From Cordylochernes scorpioides (Eukaryota > Arthropoda > Arachnida > Pseudoscorpiones > Chernetidae), in NCBI GenBank assembly GCA_030710605.1, contig CP092880.1:17585649-17649648 (forward strand): a stretch of 64,000 nt of DNA. Reading direction: 5' to 3'. Position numbers and translations under genes: made by a program. Positions 1 to 9,073 of this stretch are shown here, one piece after another (position 1 is the first letter of the stretch; the number at the start of each line of letters is the position of its first letter). The notes beneath the pieces were generated by a model. That model did not search any database, was not told the origin of the DNA, and saw only the letters and a program-made list of their open reading frames with translations.

Positions 1-821
1 TCCTTCACGTCAGTGATGAAACTTCTTCACATTATTGTTCGTCCTACGTTACTATATGCGGCACCAATGTGGGCAATTAACCAGCTGAAGACAGTCAATG
101 ATATCCAAGATGCATTTATTCGTCGTCTCTTAGACTTACCAAACTTCACACCAGGATATATCCTCAGAAGAGAATGTGGAAGAATATCAATTGAACTTAA
201 TGCTGTAAAACTCACATTAAAGTTTTGGGTCAGGCTCTTAAAAATGGAGACGAGCAGATTACCACATGCTTGCTTAAACTATCTCTGGAAATTCACCGCG
301 AAAAAGGAAATAGAAAACAGCTTTACTCAAAATCTAATTAAACTTTTAGACTTTAGGGAATATTCCTCTCTAAAGCTGCGAAGCCTACTTAGCCATACAG
401 AAAGAACTGCCAGGCATAATTAGAACCACCACAGACCAACTAATTCAAAACGATTAGATGAAAATCATTGATTCAACCCACTTTGCTCACTACAAATTTT
501 TGAGTAAATCATTCATGACAGAGGAGTACCTACGATTTAATATCCCGCTTCCCAACAAAAGACTAGTTGCACAACACATAGAGTTTTATGGTAATTTTTC
601 AGGGAAGAAAGAAAAGACTTCTGGAAAGAAAATGGCTGGAACTGTTTACTTTGTAAGGATCTCATGGATGATAATTTGGTTCACTATTTCTTCCAATGTC
701 CTCTCTTAACAGAAAAACGCACTGAAATTTTCCCAAGCCCTAACTTTGGTCAACTTAGATACCATCGCATATGTCAACTTTTCTCTCCAGCTCTGGATGA
801 TGAATTACTGATTGGTAGATA

Positions 822-1998
822 CAAGGTATGTCCCATAAGTTCCCGGACTGGGTCCATAAAAAAAAAAGGTAAGATTTAAAAAAAAAAATTATTAAAACTT
901 TTCAAAGTAATCCCCCCTTGCTTCAACGCACCAGCGCCATCGTTTCTCCCAATTGTCGAAACAGTTTTTATAAGCCTCTTTTGGAATGCTCTTCAATGCT
1001 AACGGCGATTTTTCTATTATGTCATCCCTGGTGTCAAAATGTCTTCCTTTTAGAACTGCTTTAAGTTTGGGGAACAGGAAAAAGTCATTTGGTGCGATGT
1101 CTGGGAAATAGGGTGGTTGAAGTAGGATTTGTGTCCCGTTTTTCGCCAAAAAGCTAGTCATCAAGTGCGCTGTGTGAGGGCGAGCATTGTCATGGTGTAG
1201 GATCCAGCCACCATTAGTCCATTTTTCTGGCCTTTTTTTTTCGAATCGCTTCCCTTAGACGGCGAAGAATGCCCAAATACATTTCCTTAATAACTGTTTG
1301 GCCTGCAGGAAGATACTCGTGATGAACAATGCCCTTGTTATCCGAAAAAGCGACCAGCAACACTTTGTTTTTGGATTTTTTGGGTCTAGGCTCACCCTAA
1401 CCTCTCCACTCGGCAGTTTGAGGTTTGGTTTCAGGGTCATAGCCATAGACCCATGTCTCGTCGCCTGTGATTATCTTGTCTTTCCATTCTGGATCCGTTC
1501 TTGTCATTTCCATCATGTCCTCACAGGTTGCAAGCCGACACAGTTTTTGCTCATTGGTGAGGAATCTTGGGATGGATTTTGCAGGAGTCTTTTTGAGCTT
1601 CAAATCTTCGGTTACGATCCTTCCAATCGTTGTTTTAGAGATGCCTGTGTCTTGCTCTAGCTCCAGCAAAGTGGTTCGAGGAGTGGTTCTCTTTGGGGCG
1701 TCATTGGGGAATGCTTTATTAAGCATTTCAAAATTTTCGGTTGCTGATATTTGAAGTTTCACACAAAATTCTATGCAAATCCTCTGCTTCAATTTTTGTT
1801 CCATCGTAAAATCGCCGCAGCGCTAGGTGTGACCTTTAAATAAATTAGAATAACCTTGGCGCGCGCCCAAGTACCGCCTCGATATTGGTACCACCGTGTA
1901 GCCAGATATTTTTTCTATAATAAACAGTCAAATTCATTCACATTTTTCATTTATTTATTTTTATGGACCCATTCCGGGAACTTATTGGACATACCTTG
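822..1998 (-). mobile_element. mariner DNA transposon with TA target duplication
   Basis: Terminal inverted repeats of about 40 bp begin CAAGGTATGTCC at 822 and end as the complement, GGACATACCTTG, at 1998. TA lies on both sides (820-821 and 1999-2000), the usual mariner target duplication. Removing the element with one TA restores the LINE frame, so the boundaries are well supported. Length is 1177 bp, close to the 1.2-1.3 kb usual for the family. The transposase lies on the minus strand. Confidence 0.92.
892..1804 (-). pseudogene. mariner transposase pseudogene (DD34D)
   Basis: The transposase would cut and paste the element through its inverted repeats. Reading the minus strand from 1804, an N-terminal helix-turn-helix region is followed by GDETWVYGYDPETK (first catalytic Asp), HHDNARPH near 1180 (second Asp) and APNDFFLFPKLK near 1085 (third Asp). 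The second and third Asp are separated by 34 residues, the mariner signature. The frame is broken twice: an in-frame TAG near 1399 and a shift at the nine-base T run near 1232-1240. All three Asp codons survive, but the protein cannot be made whole. The copy is inactive unless supplied in trans. Confidence 0.88.
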
Positions 1999-2215
1999 TA
2001 CTTTAAGTTCTGCACAGAAGCTGGGCGCATGAGAAAGAATGCAGGGCAAAGGATACTGGAGGATGACCTATCTGTAAATAGGTAACTGAATGTGGGACAA
2101 ACTTCATTTTGTTGTAAATGTTTCCTCTTCCCTCTCCTCTTGTTGATGTGTAAATACGGCGAATCCTATATGGGGCGGAATGCCCTAAATAAAGGCTTTT
2201 GTTAATGTTATTGGT

Positions 2216-2511
2216 ATTATATTATATTTATATGTAAACCCTTTGGAAATAATATTAATCGATCGTTATCAAATTTATACGCTCTCGGAACCTGGGTTAA
2301 TTAAAACTGTATTGTGAAATCTCGCACCTAGGTAGCTTAGGTTTTGGTTTAGCATTTAGGCTAAAAGGGCAAAAATTCCATTTTGAATATTTTTTTTCCT
2401 TTTAGGAAGGTAGGATTTTATTTAGTTATTTAGTAATGTTTTTCAAATTAAATTAAATGGAAATATTATTTATTTTGTAGCTTATTCATATTTTTTGCTT
2501 CGTTTAATTTT
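2216..2511. other. AT-rich spacer, no gene seen
   Basis: About 300 bases of AT-rich DNA between the LINE tail and the copia element. No open frame or known repeat was recognised. The last five bases (ATTTT, 2507-2511) are the copia target site, repeated at 6944-6948. Confidence 0.6.
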
Positions 2512-2727
2512 TGTTGGAATAGAGATCAAAATTGGCGTGGAGCATTGGGGGATCGACCAATCAACGGCCGCGGCGGCGCTGCGGTCGACGTCAATATATA
2601 TAGTATTTGTCTCTCGCCTTCCTACATATACTTGCCTTTAAAATCTTGCTACTTTAACATCTTGTTTTAAGTTACTTTGTTTAATAAATAATCCTTTTAT
2701 CCCTTGATTCAATCTCAAACTTCAACA
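2512..2727 (+). repeat. copia 5' LTR
   Basis: Begins TGTTGGAA and ends TCAACA. It contains a GC-rich block (about 2566-2590), a TATA-like run ATATATATAG near 2593 that could set the RNA start, and AATAAATAATCC near 2684 as polyadenylation signal. It differs from the 3' LTR at three sites by eye. Confidence 0.95.
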
Positions 2728-2757
2728 GGTTATGGGCCCAGCACGCTTCCACTGCGC
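2728..2757 (+). promoter_or_regulatory. primer binding site matching the interior of initiator tRNA-Met
   Basis: Immediately after the LTR, 30 bases starting GGTTATGGGCCCAGC are complementary to the D-arm to anticodon-loop part of eukaryotic initiator tRNA-Met (its GCTGGGCCCATAACC segment). Drosophila copia is known to be primed by such an internal tRNA-Met fragment rather than by the tRNA 3' end. The match is by recall of the conserved tRNA sequence. Confidence 0.88.
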
Positions 2758-2874
2758 CTAAAAGGATTAACCGCCAGCAGTGAGTAAGCCTTTGTTTTGC
2801 TCGAAGTTTAGGCGTCAACCGCCAACCATAACCCTAGTTTCTTTTTGTCGTTGGCCGATTCCAAGACAAAGAAG

Positions 2875-5800
2875 ATGAGCGAAGATTGTCTTTCAAGGAT
2901 TAAAGTTTTTAATAGTGAAAACTTTTCACTATGGAAATTCCAATTCAGGCTTCTTTTGGAACAACAAAAATTACTAGAATTATTGGAAGGCTTAGAAATA
3001 AAGCCGAATGTTGTTTCCTCCGACAGTAACTCTGAAAGTTCACTACAGAATTGGAAATCAAAGGACGTTAAGGCAAGGATGTTATTATCACAGGCAATCG
3101 AATTAAAGTTTCTTCAGCCCCTGATGAACTGTACTTCCGCTTCACAAATGTGGCAGAAATTACTTGCTATTCATGAACAAAAATTCACTATTGGCCTACT
3201 TTGGCAACAATTCTTCGATGCACGATTGACATCGGAAACAATAAGTGATTACTTAGCAAAAATTGAAAATATTTCTGCACAAATTTCACAAATGGGCGGA
3301 ACCATAACGGAAGATCAAAAGGTAGCAAAAATTTTAAATACTTTGCCTTCGAGTATGCGCTACTTTGTTGCAGCGTGGGAATCGTTAGATCCGAAAGCTC
3401 AAACTCTTAACAATTTAATTGCAAGACTTTTGATTGAAGAAACAAGGAATCAACAAAGCGGTTCTTCTAAACAAGATGAGGCCTTATTACACAGGCAAGC
3501 ACGAACGAAGCCTAAAGATACACAACGTTCTTTTCAAGATGCCAAGAAGAACACTAAATGCCACTATTGTCACAAAATTGGACATTGGAGCCGCGAATGT
3601 AGAAAAAGATTAGCTAATGAGAAAAATAAATCCAAAAATCTTCATGATTCAAAAGGAAGTTCAAGTGATTATGGACTTATTTTGTGCGATAATCAAGTAG
3701 AGCCCAATGATATTTGGTATGCTGACAGCGGTGCAAGCTGCAGCATGACATTTCGACGAGAGTGGTTCAAGACCTACACGCCGTTCACCAGTGATCATCC
3801 AATCTACTTGGGAGACAACTCGACACTACTTGCAGAAGGCATGGGAGACATCGAGATTCAAGCCTACGTCGACGGTGGATGGTACAATACGTACATAAGA
3901 AATGTGCTCTACTCGCCGCAACTAAAGAAAAATTTGTATAGCCTTTCTACGTCCACAAGAAGAGGATTCAACGTCATTATCAAACATGACAAGCTACAGA
4001 TCTTCATGGATAATGACCTAAAAGCCGTAGGAGTGCGTCATGACGGCCTCTACAGGATGCTCTTCAAGGTTACGTCATCATCACAAGGATACATCACCAG
4101 CGAGAACAAGCTTCAGTTGTGGCACGAGATACTTGCGCATCTTCCAGTTGCTACACTTCGAGAGATGGCGACCAAAGGATTGGTGGATGGTCTGCAGCCT
4201 CAAGATTTAGAGGGAGAATTTTTCTTCTGTGAAGGATGCCAACTTGGAAAAGCCCATAGAAAGTCGTGCTATCCCTCAGATGGCAAAAACTACCAGCTAG
4301 GTGAGTTTATTTATGCTGATATTTGTGGCCCAATGCAGACTCAATCATTAAGTAAATATCTGTATTTCTGCTTATTTAAAGATTACTTTAGTGGTTATCG
4401 CCATATTTATTTTATTAAAAACAAATCAGATGTGCTAGATATATTCAAAGAATATGCTACTCTAATCTATACTCAAACTGGAAATAAGATAAAAGTTCTT
4501 AGAACTGATAATGCGCTAGAATTCAAAAGCGATAATTTTGCAGATTTATGTAAAAGATTTGGGATAATTCACGAGTTCACTGCACCTTATGTGCACGAAC
4601 AGATAGGACGTATAGAAAGAGACAATCGTACGATTGTGGAAGCAGCCAGGTCCATGCTAAATTCACGAAATCTTCCAGGATTTTTTTGGGCTGAGGAATG
4701 TAACACAGCAACTTATATTCTAAATAGAAGTGCGACTAAGCAAACCCCTGGAACGACACCTTATGAACTTTTCTTTGGCACAAAGCCTAATGTAGCTAAC
4801 TATAAAATATTTGGCTGTAATGCTTATATGCATATTCCCAAAGAAAACCGTAAAAAGTGGGATAATAAATCGATAAAACTTATGTTTTTAGGTTATGAGA
4901 ATACAAGCAAAAATTTTAGATTATGGGATTGGAAAACTAGAAAAATAAGAATTTCTAAAGATGTCACATTCGATGAGAAAGCTACTCCACATTCAGATAG
5001 AGAATCTACCAAACCGAAAGAAATAATATTTCAGATTAACAGTGCTCCAGATGAATCACCAGTTGCAGCAACAAACATCCCAGTGCAGGAAATGCTGCCA
5101 GTATCCGATATCAGTTCGCATCCAATGATAACACGCTCTAAAGTTTCGAATAGCCAATGTAACTTTGCGCTCGCTGATGAACCCAGTAACTATATAGATG
5201 CAATAACAAGTTCAGATTCAGAAAGATGGAAATTAGCCATGGATGAAGAGATTGATGCATTAAATAAAAATAAAACATGGACTTTAGAACGTTTGGCAGA
5301 TGGTCATAAACCTATCGGTTGTAAATGGGTTTATAAAATTAAAACGGAGTCCGATGGTACAATTCAACGGTTCAAAGCCAGATTAGTTGCAAAAGGCTAT
5401 TCTCAAATCAAAAATGTTGACTATTTCGATACGTTTAGCCCAGTAGTCAGGTATGATTCGTTACGCATTCTTTTATCACAAGCTGCTTCTGAAAGGATGT
5501 TTCTTAAGCAATTCGATGTAAAGACAGCTTTTCTCAATGGCGAATTAGAGGAACTTGTTTATCTTGAACAACCAGAAGGCTACAAGAGAGATGATAATAG
5601 CTGCTTTAGATTACATAAAAGTCTGTATGGTCTGAGACAATCTTCTAGAAATTGGAATAAGAAATTTACCAATTTTTTGTATAGCCATAATTTCAAAACA
5701 TCAAACGCCGACCCGTGCATTTTCATTGGAACACACAATGATTCAAATGTTATCTTAGCTCTCTATGTTGATGATGGAATTATTCTATCTAAAGATAAAG

Positions 5801-6738
5801 AGGCAATAGCTATTATAATGGATGAGTTAGAACACGCATTTGATATTACATCTGGAAGTTTTAACTTTTTTGTTGGGCTACAAATAGAGCAGTCAGAAGA
5901 TAGGGCAAGTATTTTCATTCACCAGTCATCATATATTGACAAAATTTTGAGTAAATTTAATATGGCTGACTGTATTCCTGCTTCGGTGCCTATGGATCCT
6001 TCTGTCATCTTAACAAAGCAGGACTGTCCTACTCCAGAACAAAAGGAAAAGATGCCTAAATTCCCTTTTCGAGAAGCTGTTGGATCCCTTATGTTTGCAT
6101 CATGTGTTTCACGTCCAGATATCACTTATGCAGTTTCACAAGTGAGTAAATTCCTAGAATATCCAGGACCTGCACATTGTACAACAGTGAAGAATATTTT
6201 CCGTTATCTGAAAGGCACTCCACACATGGGAATTCTCTTCACTGGACAAGACCAACTTGTTGGCTACTCTGATAGTGATTTTGCTCGTGATGTTGACTCC
6301 AGAAAAAGTACGACTGGTTATGCCTTCATGATGAACGGAGGAACTGTTTCTTGGGCAAGCCAACGACAACCAATTATCGCACTTTCAACCACCGAAAGTG
6401 AATACATCGCTGCCTGCAGTGCTGCCAAGGAATTGATTTGGATCAGAAGACTTCTACAGGGCATCGGCTGTGATATTACTAAAGAAACTGAACTTTATAT
6501 CGACAACCAAGCAGCAATAAAACTTGTTGAAAATCCAGTATTCCACAAACGAACGAAACATATTGATGTTCGCTACCACTTCATTAGATCCAAACATGAA
6601 GAAGGTGAACTTAAAGTGCATCATGTTTTCAGCTCAGAACAGCTAGCTGATATATTGACTAAACCTCTTCCACGACACAAATTCCACTACTTAAGAGGTC
6701 TACTGAACATTTTGGATCGAGAGGGAGTGTTGGAATAG
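2875..6738 (+). CDS. copia Gag-Pol polyprotein (intact)
   Basis: The protein has 1287 residues from the first ATG; the frame opens slightly earlier at a TTG. Gag is followed by a CCHC knuckle (CHYCHKIGHWSREC, about 228-241). Next come an aspartic protease (ADSGAS, Asp284) and an integrase with an HHCC zinc domain (about 415-465) and Asp482, Asp545 and Glu581, giving DD35E. Reverse transcriptase has YVDD at about 964-967, and RNase H has SDSDF, TTESEY and DNQAA motifs. The order protease-integrase-RT-RNase H defines Ty1/copia. The stop at 6736-6738 lies 11 bases inside the 3' LTR. No frameshift or stop was found. The polyprotein would be cleaved by its own protease and build cytoplasmic particles in which RNA is copied to DNA. 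Confidence 0.96.
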   Translation: MSEDCLSRIKVFNSENFSLWKFQFRLLLEQQKLLELLEGLEIKPNVVSSDSNSESSLQNWKSKDVKARMLLSQAIELKFLQPLMNCTSASQMWQKLLAIHEQKFTIGLLWQQFFDARLTSETISDYLAKIENISAQISQMGGTITEDQKVAKILNTLPSSMRYFVAAWESLDPKAQTLNNLIARLLIEETRNQQSGSSKQDEALLHRQARTKPKDTQRSFQDAKKNTKCHYCHKIGHWSRECRKRLANEKNKSKNLHDSKGSSSDYGLILCDNQVEPNDIWYADSGASCSMTFRREWFKTYTPFTSDHPIYLGDNSTLLAEGMGDIEIQAYVDGGWYNTYIRNVLYSPQLKKNLYSLSTSTRRGFNVIIKHDKLQIFMDNDLKAVGVRHDGLYRMLFKVTSSSQGYITSENKLQLWHEILAHLPVATLREMATKGLVDGLQPQDLEGEFFFCEGCQLGKAHRKSCYPSDGKNYQLGEFIYADICGPMQTQSLSKYLYFCLFKDYFSGYRHIYFIKNKSDVLDIFKEYATLIYTQTGNKIKVLRTDNALEFKSDNFADLCKRFGIIHEFTAPYVHEQIGRIERDNRTIVEAARSMLNSRNLPGFFWAEECNTATYILNRSATKQTPGTTPYELFFGTKPNVANYKIFGCNAYMHIPKENRKKWDNKSIKLMFLGYENTSKNFRLWDWKTRKIRISKDVTFDEKATPHSDRESTKPKEIIFQINSAPDESPVAATNIPVQEMLPVSDISSHPMITRSKVSNSQCNFALADEPSNYIDAITSSDSERWKLAMDEEIDALNKNKTWTLERLADGHKPIGCKWVYKIKTESDGTIQRFKARLVAKGYSQIKNVDYFDTFSPVVRYDSLRILLSQAASERMFLKQFDVKTAFLNGELEELVYLEQPEGYKRDDNSCFRLHKSLYGLRQSSRNWNKKFTNFLYSHNFKTSNADPCIFIGTHNDSNVILALYVDDGIILSKDKEAIAIIMDELEHAFDITSGSFNFFVGLQIEQSEDRASIFIHQSSYIDKILSKFNMADCIPASVPMDPSVILTKQDCPTPEQKEKMPKFPFREAVGSLMFASCVSRPDITYAVSQVSKFLEYPGPAHCTTVKNIFRYLKGTPHMGILFTGQDQLVGYSDSDFARDVDSRKSTTGYAFMMNGGTVSWASQRQPIIALSTTESEYIAACSAAKELIWIRRLLQGIGCDITKETELYIDNQAAIKLVENPVFHKRTKHIDVRYHFIRSKHEEGELKVHHVFSSEQLADILTKPLPRHKFHYLRGLLNILDREGVLE

Positions 6739-6943
6739 CGATCAAAATTGGCGTGGAGCATTGGGGGATCGACCAATCAACGGCCGCGGCGGCGCTGCGG
6801 TCGACGTCAATATATATAGTCTTTGTCTCTCGCCTTCCTACATATACTTGCCTTTAAAATCTTGCTACTTTAACATCTTGTTTTAAGTTACTTTGTTTAA
6901 TAAATAATCCTTTTATTCCTTGATTCAATCTCAAACTTCAACA
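6728..6943 (+). repeat. copia 3' LTR
   Basis: The 216-bp partner of the 5' LTR, preceded by the purine stretch GAGAGGGAG (polypurine tract) at about 6719-6727. It is followed by the ATTTT target repeat. Confidence 0.95.
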
Positions 6944-6948
6944 ATTTT

Positions 6949-7339
6949 AATTAGTGTAAATATAACGATCTACATTTTTTAAGCTAAGGTTTACTATTTG
7001 ATTCTCATAAGGAATATTCATGTTTTCTGACAAATTGAGATTTAGAACAGTATTCTATTTTTTTCTTTCTTATATTTAGAGTAGGTATATTTATTGAAAA
7101 AAGTATGTTTTTTATATAACTTGCTACATATATTTTACTATATGTTTGTTTCATGTAATATGTTTATGCTCTAATATCATTTATATTGTAAGCAGCAGCT
7201 ATGCATTTTCAGTAACTGCTTTTTTTTAAGGGTAGGCTCAATTTTTTATTTTGCTGTCATTTGTTTAGGTAGGATTTATATTTATCTGCTTCATAATATA
7301 TAACTGCTCATATATATCTCTATGGTACAACCATATTTT
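6949..7339. other. AT-rich spacer, nothing recognised
   Basis: T-rich non-coding DNA between the copia element and a Helitron-like 3' end. There is no frame above 60 codons and no recognised repeat. Confidence 0.55.
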
Positions 7340-7460
7340 TGAATATATGTATAGACAAGTGTAGATTCAGTAGGGAATGGATGTTTGCTAGAATCGTTTT
7401 AACAAATGTTCGTTAGGCAAACTTTTACTCGGGTAAAACTGGGCGAGCCGGGAACATATA
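7340..7460 (+). mobile_element. 3' end of Helitron-like family 2 (decayed)
   Basis: The stretch TTAACAAATGTTCGTTAG...GGGTAAAACTGGGCGAGCCGGG matches ends at 31165-31237 and 60390-60493. Better copies there close with a GGGCGAAGCC-type hairpin and CTAG, as Helitrons do. Here the CTAG is lost and a TA run follows, into which the gypsy element inserted. Confidence 0.6.
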
Positions 7461-7468
7461 TATATATA

Positions 7469-8122
7469 TGTCATAATTTGTACATAACTGGATGCAAACC
7501 CGACCCAATATGTATGAAATGTATGTTTTAAAAGATTTAATAAAGAACAAGGCTTAAAACAATCTGGAGAGAGAAGGCCTAGAAGAGGACAATCATTAGC
7601 AGGGTTTTATTATCCCGGAACTCATAAAAACTTGAGTTCAAGAACCTAGCACTTCCTGGTCAGGTTAAAACAAGTCCAAAGGACAAAGAAATTAGCAAAG
7701 ACCAACCAGAAAGCAGCTCATTAGTCAAGGACCTATAGCGAGCTTACACGTCACGAATGTTCAGCCAATGAGCAATCAGAAGAGTTTTCTTCTTAAATCG
7801 AGAACACAGAATAGTTAGTTAGGAGCTCGACACCAACGAGTTAGGACCTGGACCTTGGAGCCTTGAGACCAGCTTGGAGCAATATCCCATATCTCCCCCA
7901 AATCTCAGATAGGTAAAACGCTCAACCATGCAATAGAATAGTCGCTAGTCAACTTCGTTCAATCCCCATCTCCTTCTTCTCACTAGATTGCAAGCCTTTT
8001 TTCAACCCAATCAACCCTTTGACCTCGTTATTTTCCCCTGTATGCAGACTTGTCCACTCAAACGACTGCGCTCAAAACAATCATCAACCAATACCAAAAG
8101 ATTTTGCACACGTGTTCCCACA
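7469..8122 (+). repeat. gypsy 5' LTR
   Basis: Starts TGTCATAATTTG and ends GTTCCCACA. AATAAAG at about 7540 may be a polyadenylation signal. An open frame begins inside the LTR at 7988 and runs into gag; it is probably fortuitous upstream of the gag ATG. Confidence 0.92.
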
Positions 8123-8143
8123 GCTTTTAGTCGACAGGATATA

Positions 8144-9073
8144 ATGGAAACCAAACGAGATCAAGCAGCGGAAGACAACGACGGCCAATCGAGGGGGGAG
8201 AATTCGGCGAGGACGGGCGAGACAACTGCGCCCCTAGCGGACGTCGTCACACAACTGGCGACGCTACTGACGCGAGCGAAGGTTTCTGATGGAGCGGCGG
8301 CGACCCTTTCACCTTTCGATGGAACGTATAGTGCTCACCAGTTTTTCCAAGCATTCGATCGGAAAATGGAAGACGCCCACATAGACGACCCCGAAAAATT
8401 ACTCCGGTTACCGAGTTACCTGGCGCGACAACCCCTGGAACTCTTTAGAAAACTTCGGTTAGCCAGCCAGAACTATTTCCAGGTGAGGCAAATCCTCTTG
8501 GATCTCTATCCGGAGTCCAGCGGAGCGTCCTTCGCGAAATATTTCGCCATGAAGCTTACTGGACAAGCAGACCTGGAGACGTACTACCGGGAGAAAACCG
8601 CCATGGGGTTACAACTAGGGCTACCGCAGGAGGTGATCCTCGAGACGCTGACAGAAGGATTGCCGTTCTCCGACCAGCGACTGGTCCGCGTAGTACCTCC
8701 TGAGAACCTAGGAGAATGGTTCCGTCTAGCACAGCGGATCCATGGGCCCAGCGTACCGACGACACGACACCGAGAGGAACACCCGCCCACAATGTCGGGT
8801 CCGTACCACAGCACACCTCGACGCACAGGTGCATGGGCTGCACCTCCTCCGCCGTCCAACTGTAAGTTCTGCGGCGCTCGGCACTGGCACAGCGAATGCC
8901 GGCATAGGCCAGTCCCAACGACCCACGAAAACGCAAGGGCAGTGCAAATGGCCCAAAATCTATCCTCGAGTCCAAGGGCAGTGCAAGCGGCCCCGACACA
9001 GCAACACGCCAGGCGTCCCACGCAGCCATCCCAAGCCGGAGACCCACCAGCCAGGTCGACTTTTCGAGACTGA
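8144..9073 (+). CDS. gypsy Gag
   Basis: The protein has 309 residues from the first ATG after the LTR. It has an acidic, Ala/Thr-rich N-terminus, a retrotransposon capsid-like middle region (about 55-200, with FDGTYSAHQFFQAFDRKM and LRLPSYLARQPLELF) and one CCHC knuckle (CKFCGARHWHSEC) near the C-terminus. It would form the RNA-packaging particle. Pol overlaps its 3' end in the +1 frame, so Pol is presumably made by ribosomal frameshifting. The start at 8144 is chosen because everything upstream lies inside the LTR. Confidence 0.85.
   Translation: METKRDQAAEDNDGQSRGENSARTGETTAPLADVVTQLATLLTRAKVSDGAAATLSPFDGTYSAHQFFQAFDRKMEDAHIDDPEKLLRLPSYLARQPLELFRKLRLASQNYFQVRQILLDLYPESSGASFAKYFAMKLTGQADLETYYREKTAMGLQLGLPQEVILETLTEGLPFSDQRLVRVVPPENLGEWFRLAQRIHGPSVPTTRHREEHPPTMSGPYHSTPRRTGAWAAPPPPSNCKFCGARHWHSECRHRPVPTTHENARAVQMAQNLSSSPRAVQAAPTQQHARRPTQPSQAGDPPARSTFRD

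Larger units (their letters stand above)
1..2215 (+). mobile_element. 3' end of a non-LTR retrotransposon (LINE), interrupted by mariner
   Basis: The reading frame at 13-423 resembles the region after the reverse transcriptase in Jockey/I-type LINEs (motifs LLYAAPMWA and FIRRLLDLP). Around 640-710 a C-x2-C...H-x4-C zinc-binding motif typical of LINE C-termini is read (CLLC, then HYFFQC). The frame runs to 821, is broken by the mariner at 822-1998, and resumes in register at 2001 to a stop at 2083-2085. A 3' UTR with AATAAA (about 2190) follows. At least one frameshift lies between 423 and 640. The 5' part lies outside the window. It is a dead fragment. The clade is inferred only from the C-terminal pattern. 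Confidence 0.75.
2512..6943 (+). mobile_element. Ty1/copia retrotransposon, apparently complete
   Basis: Two 216-bp LTRs bracket one uninterrupted gag-pol frame. The element is flanked by the 5-bp direct repeat ATTTT. The LTRs differ at about three positions (about 1.4%), which points to a recent insertion. All catalytic residues I could check are present. Total length is 4.43 kb, short but normal for copia. This is one of the elements here most likely to have been mobile recently. Confidence 0.95.
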
